A stretch of DNA of 32,149 nucleotides from Dehalococcoidia bacterium (GTDB lineage: Bacteria; Chloroflexota; Dehalococcoidia; Tepidiformales; Tepidiformaceae), in contig JAJDUR010000022.1 in NCBI GenBank assembly GCA_022826585.1, positions 1 through 32,149 on the forward strand, written 5' to 3'. Positions 21,760 to 30,459 of this stretch are shown one piece after another (the first letter of the stretch is position 1; the number at the start of each line of letters is the position of its first letter). The position numbers and the translations under genes were made by a program. The notes beneath the pieces are model-generated. The model did no database searches. It was given only the letters and a program-made list of their open reading frames with translations, and was not told the DNA's origin.

Positions 21760-24006
21760 CTATTGAAGCTCCGCTGGCACCGACTCCCATCCCCCCCAGT
21801 GGACGATTTCTCCCGTCTCCAGCACCGCGAAGGTGACGTGGCCATCCCAGCTCACCGAGCGGTATCCCTCGGCCAGCGGAAGCGTGTAGGTTGCGGCACT
21901 GAATAGGTCGCCCGGGTAAAGCGACCCGGGAGCTGGCCAGCAGACCGACTTGCCCGACTCGTGAACTGCACACGGTTCATCTGGGTTCAACGAGCGATAC
22001 TTCCCGGGCGGTCCTTCAACTAGATCGGCGTAGGCGGGAATCCAGCAGACCATCTCCCCCGACTCACGCAGGGCGCACGTCAGGTAACGGTAGGCGGCCA
22101 CGGAACGGTACGCTCCCGGTGGCGCCCGAAGCTCAGAACTGGAACCTCCTGAGCGATAGTCTCGGCCCCAGCAGAGGAGCTCGCCCGACTCCCGCACCGC
22201 GCAGGTGTGCTCCTCGCCCGCGGCTACCGAAAGGTATTTTCCGTCCGGCGTCACGGCCTGGCCGTAGTCCACTGGCATGCCATGATCAGTTTCGTCGGGA
22301 TGCTCCAGATCGTCTTCCGCGCCCCAACAGGCGACTTCTCCCGAATCCCGCAGTGCGCAGGTGTGGAAACGGCCGACACTCACCGCCTGGTAGCGGCCGT
22401 GGGGTACATCCGTCTGGCCGCTCGAGTTGCCCCCCCAGCAGGCGAGATCGCCTGAGTCCTCCAGTGCGCACACATGGGTTTCGCTCATGCTTAGCGACCC
22501 ATAAGTCCCCGGTGGCCCATCCATCCTTCTGTCGCCCCCTCGGAACCAGCAAGCGATCTCGCCGGAATCTCGATGCGCACACGCCAGGTAACCCCGAAGG
22601 CGGAGCGAGCGGTACGTTCCGGTCGGCGCATCGTAGGGACCGTCTTCGGCTAGGCCCCAGCAGACTACCTCGCCCGACTCTCGCAGAGCGCATGCCCACC
22701 CTAGAAAGGAACTCACGGAACGGTACTCGCCGGGAGGCGCCTCCAGCAGTTCTGAGATGTCGCTCCTTCCCCAGCAAACGACCCCACCCGACCGCCGAAT
22801 GGCGCACGTATCCGAATCACCCGCGCTGACCGAGCGGTAGTGGCCCGGCTTCACATCAAGCTGGCCCCAGTAGTTGTTGCCCCAGCACACCACCTCGCCC
22901 GACTCCCGCACCGCGCAGGCGTGTGACCCCCCGGCGCTCACCGAGCCGTACCGCCCCGCAGGCTCACGTGTCGTTTCGCCGTGGTCGTTCCTTCCCCAAC
23001 ACACGACCTCCCCCGAGTCTCTCAGCGCGCATGTGAAAGCGTCGTGCGCGCTTACTGCCCCGAAACGCCCAGAAGGCGCATCGGCTATGCCAAGGGAGTT
23101 GTCCCCCCAGCAGACCACCTCACGCGATTCCCCTATCGCACACGCATGACGGCGCCCGGCAGTAACCGCGTCGTATTGCCCAACGGGCCCATCTGTCTGG
23201 CCGTAGCTGCCCTCGCCCCAGCACACGATCTCTCCCGAGTCCTTCAGCGCGCATGTGAAGTCATCGCCCGCGCTCACCGCCCTGAAGCGCCCCGGAGGCG
23301 CATCGGCCTCGCCATCGAAGTTGTCGTCCCAGCACGCCAATGCTCCCGTTTCCCGCACCGCACACACGTGGTCGAAGCCGACACTCACTGAAAGGTACTT
23401 CCCCGGTGGTGTGTCCATCTCGCGTCCGTACGACCAACAGAGGAGTTCGCCCGAGTCCTGCACCGCGCAGTTGGTACCGCTCCCAACGCTCAACTGCACG
23501 GCTGGGTCCAACGGCGATGTGGGGATTGGCGTGGGCGTGGGGGTGTCGACGGGCGCTGTGGCAGCGGGTTGGGCCGAAGGCGTGGCCGCAACCGTGGGGG
23601 AAGCCGGGGTCGGAGTGGGCGGTGGGGCCACGGGTACGGGCTCCCCGCTCCCAACCGCGAACACGAGCACGCCGACGACGACAGCTGCGACAGCCAGCAC
23701 CCCCGTTCCGATGCCCAGCCAGGCGAGAGGGCGAGCGAGGGAGCGGAGTGCGGCGGGAACTGAGAGCAGCCCTCGCAAGCGGCTTCGCTCCACTCTGGGA
23801 CGCCACGCAGCGAGCTGCTGACGGTTCTCAAGCTCCAGCTTCGAGAGCATGCGGGCGATGTGGGTCTTCACCGTCTCGGGGCTGATGCCAAGACGGACTG
23901 CGATCTCGGCATTCGTGCCGCCTCGGCGCAGCTCCTCCAGCACCCGCTCTTCGGCCGGGGTGAGCGGTCCGGGATAGGGCGGTCTGCCGCCACGATTGCG
24001 CTCCAT
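21760..24006 (-). CDS. membrane-spanning LuxR-type regulator with RCC1-like repeats
   Basis: The protein has 748 residues from ATG 24006. Residues 15-66 are a LuxR/GerE helix-turn-helix (LTPAEERVLEELRRGGTNAE, GISPETVKTHIARMLSKLEL). Residues 94-118 form one membrane helix (WLGIGTGVLAVAAVVVGVLV), followed by a Pro/Thr-rich linker to about 165. The rest is about 15 tandem repeats of roughly 36 residues of the form YrSVSAG--HtCALrdSGEvvCWG-N--GQ-d-PpG, a variant of the RCC1 beta-propeller repeat. Each of the first 14 has a Cys pair (C-A and C-W); the last lacks both. This implies cytoplasmic DNA binding and an extracytoplasmic propeller sensor, as in ToxR/CadC-type one-component systems. No kinase or receiver domain. 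Its codon use looks less GC-biased than the neighbours'. Confidence 0.85.
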   Translation of the reverse strand: MERNRGGRPPYPGPLTPAEERVLEELRRGGTNAEIAVRLGISPETVKTHIARMLSKLELENRQQLAAWRPRVERSRLRGLLSVPAALRSLARPLAWLGIGTGVLAVAAVVVGVLVFAVGSGEPVPVAPPPTPTPASPTVAATPSAQPAATAPVDTPTPTPIPTSPLDPAVQLSVGSGTNCAVQDSGELLCWSYGREMDTPPGKYLSVSVGFDHVCAVRETGALACWDDNFDGEADAPPGRFRAVSAGDDFTCALKDSGEIVCWGEGSYGQTDGPVGQYDAVTAGRRHACAIGESREVVCWGDNSLGIADAPSGRFGAVSAHDAFTCALRDSGEVVCWGRNDHGETTREPAGRYGSVSAGGSHACAVRESGEVVCWGNNYWGQLDVKPGHYRSVSAGDSDTCAIRRSGGVVCWGRSDISELLEAPPGEYRSVSSFLGWACALRESGEVVCWGLAEDGPYDAPTGTYRSLRLRGYLACAHRDSGEIACWFRGGDRRMDGPPGTYGSLSMSETHVCALEDSGDLACWGGNSSGQTDVPHGRYQAVSVGRFHTCALRDSGEVACWGAEDDLEHPDETDHGMPVDYGQAVTPDGKYLSVAAGEEHTCAVRESGELLCWGRDYRSGGSSSELRAPPGAYRSVAAYRYLTCALRESGEMVCWIPAYADLVEGPPGKYRSLNPDEPCAVHESGKSVCWPAPGSLYPGDLFSAATYTLPLAEGYRSVSWDGHVTFAVLETGEIVHWGGWESVPAELQ

Positions 24007-24099
24007 GCGGCGATGGTCGCACACACAGGGGGGAGGTTTCGTCACCCGACCCCGTGGGAGGGAGACGAACAAGCGGCTGGGCCGACGGTCGGGAAATCG

Positions 24100-24172
24100 T
24101 AGGCCCGGGGAGACTCGAACTCCCGACCAATGGATTAAAAGTCCACTGCTCTTCCAGCTGAGCTACGGGCCC
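24100..24172 (-). tRNA. tRNA-Lys (UUU), CCA not encoded
   Basis: The leftward cloverleaf is complete: acceptor GGGCCCG/CGGGCCT, D stem GCTC/GAGC, anticodon stem GTGGA/TCCAT (closing pair G-T) around CTTTTAA with anticodon TTT, T stem GGGAG/CTCCC around TTCGAGT, discriminator A. The next bases are CGA, so CCA must be added enzymatically. The first acceptor pair is G1-U72. A -10-like TACGAT (24179-24184, leftward) ends seven bases before the 5' end. Confidence 0.95.
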
Positions 24173-24273
24173 GCACCTATCGTAGCCCCGACCGCCCCCA
24201 CGAGCCCCACCGCCGCCGGGGATGCCCGCTTGCGTGACCCTCCGGTAAACTCTCGCCCAAGTGAGGCACGTCC

Positions 24274-25974
24274 ATGGTTGAAACCCTGACCGGCACGAAC
24301 CGCTCCGCAGGACTCTCCGTCCAGGAACTCATCAAGTACGACACGCACGAGGTGCCCGAGTACCTCAGCCGCGAGTCGGCCATGCCCCCGGGGCCCACCC
24401 TCGTCCCCGCCGAGTTCTACTTCTCGCGCGAGCACCACGAGAAGGAGATGGAGCAGCTCTGGAAGCACGTCTGGCAGATGGCCTGCCACGAGGACGACCT
24501 GCCCAACGTCGGGGACTACCTCCCCTACGAGATCGGCGAGCTCAGCTTCCTCATCGTTCGCAGCGGCCAGGACGAGTTCAAGGCCTTCCGCAACGCCTGC
24601 CTCCACCGCGGCCGCCGCCTCAAGGAGCGCGCCGGCAAGAAGACCCACGAGCTGCGCTGCCCCTTCCACGCCTGGGCCTGGCACCTCGACGGCTCCATCA
24701 AGGAGATCCCCTGCCAGTGGGACTTCCCCTACGTCAACAAGGACGAGCAGGACCTCCCCGAGGTGCCCGTCGGGCGCTGGGGACGCTTCATCTTCATCAA
24801 CCCCGATCCCGACTGCGAGCCCTTCGAGGAGTTCCTCGACGACTTCCCCGACAACTTCGCGCTCCTTCCCTACGAGAAGCGCCACAAGGTCGCCGAGGTG
24901 CGCAAGGTCATCCGCGCCAACTGGAAGGTCGCCCAGGACGCCTTCGCCGAGTCCTGGCACGTGTTCTCGACGCACCCCCAGGTGGTCTGGGGCTTCGGCG
25001 ATTGCAACGCCCAGTTCGACGCCTTCAAGAACTACTCGCGCCAGCACAACCCCGCCGGCGCTCCCAGCCCCCACCTCGAGGGCATCGAGTGGACCCCCCT
25101 CCCGCCCTCCGCCGACGGCGTTCCCCGCGAGCGCCACGCCTTCACCGGCGCTATCTACGAGCGCCGCCCCGACGGCAACGTCGACGTCACCATGCCCGAC
25201 GGCCGCAGCGGCGTCTTCACGCAGCAGGCCGTCTGGGTCGAGGGCGAGCTCGGCCACGCCGACCTCCACCTCTGCCAGTGGGTTGCCGGTCCCCAGGTCG
25301 AGGAAAGCCTGAGGATGGCCGTCCCCGAGGACCTCGATCCCAACAACACCGGTGGCCGGATCGACGAGAACGGCGCGTCTCCGAGCGAGAACGGCACGAC
25401 GCCCGACGGCTCCGAGCTCTACGCCCAGATCGAGGACGACGGGCCGCCTGCGCCCGCCGAGCCCCAGACCCGCGAGGAGCGCATCATGGCCACCGCGGCC
25501 GTCCGCGCCAAGGCCGCCAACGACATGCGCGAGGCTATGCGCCCCCTCCTCGGCGACCTCATGGACAAGGTCTCCGACACCGAGCTGACCGGGAACATCT
25601 ACTACAACCTGTTCCCCAACCTCATGCCCAGCAGCTCCTGGGGTCCGCTCGCCATCTGGTTCCGCTTCCGCCCCAACGGCAACAACCCGGAAGAGTGCGT
25701 CATGGAGGCGATCTGCATCGCCCCCACGCCCGAGGGCACCGAGCCCCCGCCCGCTCCCCCCGTCCACGAGCTTGATGTCGACGACAGCTGGACCCTCGCT
25801 CCCGAGATCGGTGGCCTGGCCATGGTCATGGACCAGGACACGGGCAACATGCCCTGGGTCCAGAAGGGCGTGCACTCCCTCGAGGGCGGCACCCTCCAGC
25901 TCGCCGACTACAACGAGATGAAGCTGCGCCACTTCTACGCGGTGCTCGAGACCTACCTCGAGCGGGAGTGGTAG
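24274..25974 (+). CDS. Rieske non-heme iron oxygenase, large subunit type
   Basis: The protein has 566 residues. The Rieske [2Fe-2S] ligands are C109-L-H111 and C129-PF-H132 (NACLHRGRR and LRCPFHAWAW). The mononuclear iron site shows QDAFAESWHVFSTHP, with H229 and H234 as His ligands and the acidic bridge residue nearby (D222 or E226). The C-terminal SRPBCC-type catalytic domain continues to the end. Typical subunits are about 440 residues; the extra length is mainly a low-complexity, acidic/Pro-rich insert at about 345-400. The family hydroxylates or demethylates aromatic and other substrates with an electron-transfer partner, not visible here. ATG 24274 has GTGAGG upstream and a -10-like TAAACT (24246-24251). 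Converges on the LLM gene with a 10-base gap. Confidence 0.93.
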   Translation: MVETLTGTNRSAGLSVQELIKYDTHEVPEYLSRESAMPPGPTLVPAEFYFSREHHEKEMEQLWKHVWQMACHEDDLPNVGDYLPYEIGELSFLIVRSGQDEFKAFRNACLHRGRRLKERAGKKTHELRCPFHAWAWHLDGSIKEIPCQWDFPYVNKDEQDLPEVPVGRWGRFIFINPDPDCEPFEEFLDDFPDNFALLPYEKRHKVAEVRKVIRANWKVAQDAFAESWHVFSTHPQVVWGFGDCNAQFDAFKNYSRQHNPAGAPSPHLEGIEWTPLPPSADGVPRERHAFTGAIYERRPDGNVDVTMPDGRSGVFTQQAVWVEGELGHADLHLCQWVAGPQVEESLRMAVPEDLDPNNTGGRIDENGASPSENGTTPDGSELYAQIEDDGPPAPAEPQTREERIMATAAVRAKAANDMREAMRPLLGDLMDKVSDTELTGNIYYNLFPNLMPSSSWGPLAIWFRFRPNGNNPEECVMEAICIAPTPEGTEPPPAPPVHELDVDDSWTLAPEIGGLAMVMDQDTGNMPWVQKGVHSLEGGTLQLADYNEMKLRHFYAVLETYLEREW

Positions 25975-25984
25975 CGCTCCGTCG

Positions 25985-26872
25985 CTAGTCCCCGGTGAGG
26001 TAGGGCGCCAGCAGCGTCAGCGTGTCCGGCGTCGAGGGCGCCATCTGCACGCGGTCGATGCCGAGCTCGCCCAGCCGGCGCAGGTTCATGGCAACCCGCT
26101 CCGGCTCGCCCAGGAAGCCGCCGAAGATGCGGTCGCCCATCGCCTTGCCCCTCTCGCGCAGTTCCGGGTCGTCCCCGGCGCCCACGAGCGCCAGGAATCC
26201 CAGCGGCTTCCCCGGCGCGACCTCGCGCGCCATCTCCACGCGCTTGCGCAGGGCGTCCTCGTCGAACGCCGCCACCTTCCCCGCGAACTCGACCGGATCG
26301 CCCACGTCGCTCACGGGGAACCCCATCAGCTCGATGCGGTCCACGTGCGGCGCCGTCTCGCGCAGCGTGCGCGGTCCCGCCGACGACGACATCAGGAGCG
26401 GCGGCGGCTTCGGCAGCGGCCCGATCAGCGGGATGTCGATGTCGTAGTACTCGCCCTTGAAGGTGCACGACCCGGTGTGCAGCAGCTCGCGCGCGATCTG
26501 CAGCGCCTCGACGTACATCCCCACGCGGTCGCGCGCCGAGGGAAACTCCCAGCCCATGCCCGTGATCTCGTTCTCCGCCCAGCCTGCCCCCAGCCCAGCC
26601 TCGCACCGCCCGCCGCTCACGCGGTGCAGCGCCAGCGCCGCCGCCGCGAACTCGACCGGCGAGCGGAACAGGTTGTTCCCGAACGCGACCATCACGCGGA
26701 TGCGCTCCGTCGCCAGCGCGAACGTCGTCGCCGTCACCCACACGTGCGGGTGCGGCTGCGGCGAGGAGATGTGGTCGGCCACCGAGATGATCGGGTAGCC
26801 CTCCGCCTCCCGCTCCCGCGCCCACTGCGCGGGGTCGTCGTCGACGCTGATGAAATTGGGGCAGAACTCCAT
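25985..26872 (-). CDS. LLM-class flavin/F420-dependent oxidoreductase
   Basis: The protein has 295 residues with the luciferase-like TIM barrel: SVADHISSPQPHPHVWVTAT, ALATERIRVMVAFGNNLFRSP, then the conserved GGRCEAGLGAGWAENEI and the downstream RVGMYVEALQIARELL. These are standard for F420-dependent oxidoreductases in actinobacteria and Chloroflexota; FMN use cannot be excluded. The reaction is hydride transfer on an unknown substrate. ATG 26872 has GGAGAG upstream, and leftward TAGGCT (26897-26902) is a possible -10. The upstream exporter gene ends 45 bases before it on the same strand, so the two may be co-transcribed. Confidence 0.92.
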   Translation of the reverse strand: MEFCPNFISVDDDPAQWAREREAEGYPIISVADHISSPQPHPHVWVTATTFALATERIRVMVAFGNNLFRSPVEFAAAALALHRVSGGRCEAGLGAGWAENEITGMGWEFPSARDRVGMYVEALQIARELLHTGSCTFKGEYYDIDIPLIGPLPKPPPLLMSSSAGPRTLRETAPHVDRIELMGFPVSDVGDPVEFAGKVAAFDEDALRKRVEMAREVAPGKPLGFLALVGAGDDPELRERGKAMGDRIFGGFLGEPERVAMNLRRLGELGIDRVQMAPSTPDTLTLLAPYLTGD

Positions 26873-26916
26873 GCGTGCTTCTCTCCAGACCGGCGAAGCC
26901 TACCGGCATCCCCTCC

Positions 26917-28575
26917 CTAGCGGGAGGCCGAGGCCGTCGCCGGCTGCTCCTCGCCTTCTCCTTCTTCCCTGGGCGTGGGAGCCTTACCCCGAAGCGGTAT
27001 CTCGGTCAGGGCAAGCGAGGCCAGCACCAGGATCAGGCCTCCGACCGCCGAGATGAGGAACAGCCGCTGGTTCGCGACCGCGGCCGCCTCCTGCTGCGCC
27101 CCCAGCGCCCGCTCGAACAGGGACTGCGAGCCGCCCGCCTCCAGGAAGGTGGTTCGTACCTCCTCCATCCGCTCCGCGTCGATGCTGATCGTGGCGTCGT
27201 CCCTGAGCTCCTCGAACACCGCCACCGGCATGGCCGCCTGTACCTCCTCGTCGAGGTTCGCGGTGAACGAGGAGCTGTACGTGGTCGTGAGCAGCACGCC
27301 GAACAGCGCCACGCCGATCACGCCGGCGATCTGGCGGAAGTACATCTGGCTGCTCGTCGCTACCCCCGTCTCTTCCTGCGAGACCGACGCCTGCACGATC
27401 ACGTTGATGAGCGGCGTCACCAGCCCGGAGCCCATGCCGAAGATGACCATGTAGATCGCCACCTGCCAGAGTGGGTCGCCCACGCCCATCGTCTGCAGCA
27501 GGAAGGCCGACAGCCCCGAGAGCGCGCACCCCGCCACGACAAGGTGCTTGAAGCGCCCCGTACGCGAGACGATTCGCCCCCCGATGAAGCTCATCACCAC
27601 CAGCCCGATGGCCTGCGGCATCGTCAGCAGCCCGGACGTCTGCGCCGAAGCCCCCAGCGATGTCTGGATGAACGTCGGCAGGTAGATGGGCACCGAGAAC
27701 AGGACCGCGCTCGACAGGAGTGCGACCACCCCCGTGATCACGTACATCCGGTTGCGGAAGAGCGACATGGGGATAATCGCGTTCGGGTGCCGCAGCTCAA
27801 GGAACACGAACAGCACCAGCAATACCCCCGCCCCGACCAGCAGCCCCACCGTGATCGCCGACCCCCAGCCATGCGCCTGGTACGCCCACCCCGCGGCCAG
27901 CAGCCCCGCCACCGTGGCCGTGGTCAGCACGGCCGCGCCCGCGAAGTCGATGTCCCAGACCCGCCCCCCCTGGCGCGTGTTCGGAAGCGTCGTCCAGATC
28001 GTCGCCAGGGCGATCGCGCCGATCGGGATGTTGATGAAGAAGCACCAGCGCCAGCCCGGCCCGTCGGCGAAGAAGCCACCGACCGGAGGCCCCAGCAGCG
28101 TGCCCGCCGTGATGATCGCGAGGATGTAGCCCACGTACTTCGCCCGCTCCCTGGGCGTGTACATGTCCGCCATCACCACCAGCACGCAGGCGAGGATGAA
28201 GCCGCCCCCGATCCCCTGCACGCCTCGCGCCGCGATGAGGGTCAGCATCGAGGGCGCCAGGCCCGCTCCCAGCGACCCAATCAGGAACACGACGACCCCC
28301 GAGATGACGAACGGCCGCCGCCCGAACATGTCCGAGAGCTTCCCCACGATCGGGACGACCACCGTCGACGTGAGCATGTAAAGGGTCAGCACCCAGGGGA
28401 GCAGCTTGAACCCGCCCAGGTCGGACGAGATCGTCGGCAGCGCCGTCGCCAGGATCGAGCCGTCGAGCGAGCTGAGGAACATGCACATGGCCAGCGAGAG
28501 GAGCAGAAGCATCTTCTCGCGCTCGCTCAGGAGAACGCCCAGGACTGGCTCGGACGACGATACGGATGTGGTCAA
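26917..28575 (-). CDS. DHA2-type (14-TM) MFS drug/proton antiporter
   Basis: This 552-residue integral membrane protein has about 14 helices. Diagnostic motifs are present: LDGSILATALPTI (motif D1, helix 1), GKLSDMFGRRP (motif A between helices 2 and 3), RGVQGIGGGFI (motif B) and AGTLLGPPVGGFFAD (motif C, antiporter signature). The long, partly acidic loop between the last two helices (about 430-510) is usual for the EmrB/QacA group. The family exports drugs or metabolites in exchange for protons. It is divergent from the phosphohistidine-domain gene and upstream of the LLM oxidoreductase on the same strand, so export of a product of that enzyme is possible but unproven. No TetR or MarR regulator is adjacent. 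Confidence 0.95.
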   Translation of the reverse strand: MTTSVSSSEPVLGVLLSEREKMLLLLSLAMCMFLSSLDGSILATALPTISSDLGGFKLLPWVLTLYMLTSTVVVPIVGKLSDMFGRRPFVISGVVVFLIGSLGAGLAPSMLTLIAARGVQGIGGGFILACVLVVMADMYTPRERAKYVGYILAIITAGTLLGPPVGGFFADGPGWRWCFFINIPIGAIALATIWTTLPNTRQGGRVWDIDFAGAAVLTTATVAGLLAAGWAYQAHGWGSAITVGLLVGAGVLLVLFVFLELRHPNAIIPMSLFRNRMYVITGVVALLSSAVLFSVPIYLPTFIQTSLGASAQTSGLLTMPQAIGLVVMSFIGGRIVSRTGRFKHLVVAGCALSGLSAFLLQTMGVGDPLWQVAIYMVIFGMGSGLVTPLINVIVQASVSQEETGVATSSQMYFRQIAGVIGVALFGVLLTTTYSSSFTANLDEEVQAAMPVAVFEELRDDATISIDAERMEEVRTTFLEAGGSQSLFERALGAQQEAAAVANQRLFLISAVGGLILVLASLALTEIPLRGKAPTPREEGEGEEQPATASASR

Positions 28576-28698
28576 CGCCTACCTCGCCCGGGCCGTTGCG
28601 GGCCGCGGGCATCGTAGCAGCCCCGGCGCTCACGCCCCTAACGGGCGCTCGCGGTAGAGTCCGCGATCGTGCGCGCAGCCCGCGCGCGGGAGAGACCC

Positions 28699-30435
28699 AT
28701 GGCGAACCTGCAGGAACCCCTCTGCAGCTGGGACAGCACCATCGACGAGCGCTACAACGACTACACCACCGGGAACACCGACGAAGTCCTTCCCGGCATC
28801 ACGAAGCCCCTACCCGCCGACCTCATCCGCGAGTGGAACTACCAGTGGCTCGTCGTCGGCACCCGCGAGCTCCAGATCGAGGACCTCGTCCCCATCCCGG
28901 ACAAGCCGGGCACGACCATGCTCCCCATCGTGGGCGGCCAGTTCTGCGTCAACATCAGCGTCGTCAACGCCCTCACCTCCTCCTTCGAGACCGGCGGCAG
29001 CGCCGACTACCTGAAGCAGTTCTTCGAGGGGGAGGAGGAGATCACCGCCGAGGTCGCCCAGGACACCTCCCGCGCGGAAGAAGTCCAGGAACGCCTTATG
29101 GCCCGCTTCGTGCGCGCCCGCGAGTTCGTCGATGCCGACGCCGACCGCGCGAAGGCGCACTACGCCGCCACCCTCGCCCGCGACTGGACGGCCGTCGACG
29201 ATGCCGGCCTTCTCGCCGCCCTCGACGAGACCACCAACCACATCGGCGACATCTTCTACACCCACTACTGGTGCAGCAGCGGCGGCGGCCTCCAGACCAC
29301 GCTTCTCGAAGGGCTGCTAAGCGAGCACGTCCCCGACCACCCGGCCGGCTGGATGACCGGACTCACGAGCGGCCTTACCGACGTGGAGAGCGCCCGGCCC
29401 TCGAAGGCCATCTGGGATCTCAGCCGCTTCGCCGTCGCCCGCCCGCCCCTGGCAAACGAGATCGCCGGCATCTCCGTCGAGGACTTCCAGGCCCGCCTCG
29501 CCTCGCCCCCCAACGGCGACTGGGCCGCCTTCGCCAGCAACTACGAGACCTTCATCGCCGAGCTCGGCTTCCGCGGTCAGCGCGAGACCGACCCCTCCTG
29601 CCTGACGTGGAACGAAAACCCCCGGTTCGTCCTCAGCAGCCTCCAGGCCGACCTCGCCCTTGGCGAGGAGCACAGCCCCTTCCTGCGCGAGGAGCGCTCC
29701 GCCAGCGAGCGTGTCGCCCTCGAAGCCGAAGTCGAGGCGGCCCTTCCCGAGGACCAGCGCGCCGAGTTCCGCCGTCTCCTCGACCTCGTGCGGGTCATGA
29801 ACGGCAAGCGCGAGACCACCAAGGCGAGCTGGACCCGGCTCTGCCGCACCTACCGCCAGCCCGTCCTCGAGATCGCCAGGCGACTGGCCGACCGGGGCGA
29901 GCTCGACGACCGCGAGGATGTCTGGTTCCTGCGCCTCGCCGAGCTACCCGAAGCGCTTGACGGCGGCCTCTCAGCTGCGGAGGTACAGGACGTCATCGTC
30001 GAACGCCGCACCCGCTACGAGATGCTCCACGACTACGAGTTGCCGGTCATCTTCCAGCGCCCCGTCGAGGCCACGCCTCGCCAGACCGCCGACGCCGGCG
30101 GCCAGACTTCCTTCCAGGGCATCGGCGTGAGTCCCGGTCAGACGCGGGGCCGCGCCCGCGTCGTCCTCAGCGCCGACGGCGCCTCCGAGGCGACCATCCT
30201 CCCCGGCGAGATCCTCGTGGCGCCCGTCACCGACGCTCCCTGGACCCCGCTCTTCCTCCCCGCCGCCGGCGTCGTCGTCGAGACGGGCGGCCTCCTGAGC
30301 CACGCCGCCACCGTCGCGCGCGAGTACGGCATCCCCGCCGTCACCGGCATCCGTGGCGCCACCGACTTCATCGCCACCGGCACGATGCTCAGCATCGACG
30401 GCTCCACCGGAACGGTGACGATCGAGGAGGGCTAA
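28699..30435 (+). CDS. PEP-utilizer phosphohistidine-domain protein lacking an ATP-grasp domain
   Basis: The protein has 578 residues. The C-terminal 90 residues are the PEP-utilizing enzyme mobile ('swivel') domain, with the phospho-accepting His535 in GGLLSHAATVAREYGIPAVTG. The preceding 480 residues are helical (for example REDVWFLRLAELPEAL, typical of the region before the swivel in PEP synthase-like and rifampicin phosphotransferase-like proteins). In those enzymes an N-terminal ATP-grasp domain of about 300 residues charges the histidine; no such domain or nucleotide motif is visible here. ATG 28699 follows GGGAGAG; a TAGAGT (28655-28660) could be its -10. Either it receives phosphate from another protein or it does something else. 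Function unknown. Confidence 0.85.
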   Translation: MANLQEPLCSWDSTIDERYNDYTTGNTDEVLPGITKPLPADLIREWNYQWLVVGTRELQIEDLVPIPDKPGTTMLPIVGGQFCVNISVVNALTSSFETGGSADYLKQFFEGEEEITAEVAQDTSRAEEVQERLMARFVRAREFVDADADRAKAHYAATLARDWTAVDDAGLLAALDETTNHIGDIFYTHYWCSSGGGLQTTLLEGLLSEHVPDHPAGWMTGLTSGLTDVESARPSKAIWDLSRFAVARPPLANEIAGISVEDFQARLASPPNGDWAAFASNYETFIAELGFRGQRETDPSCLTWNENPRFVLSSLQADLALGEEHSPFLREERSASERVALEAEVEAALPEDQRAEFRRLLDLVRVMNGKRETTKASWTRLCRTYRQPVLEIARRLADRGELDDREDVWFLRLAELPEALDGGLSAAEVQDVIVERRTRYEMLHDYELPVIFQRPVEATPRQTADAGGQTSFQGIGVSPGQTRGRARVVLSADGASEATILPGEILVAPVTDAPWTPLFLPAAGVVVETGGLLSHAATVAREYGIPAVTGIRGATDFIATGTMLSIDGSTGTVTIEEG

Positions 30436-30459
30436 CCGGGGAACGGTTTCCCAACGGGC

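Noticed and set aside
26875..28617. Rightward frame opposite the MFS exporter
   Set aside because: Arg/His/Asp-rich shadow of a clear 14-helix transporter.
30439..30452. GGGAA/TTCCC hairpin as a Rho-independent terminator
   Set aside because: Only 5 bp and no T-run in either direction; mentioned only as a short dyad.
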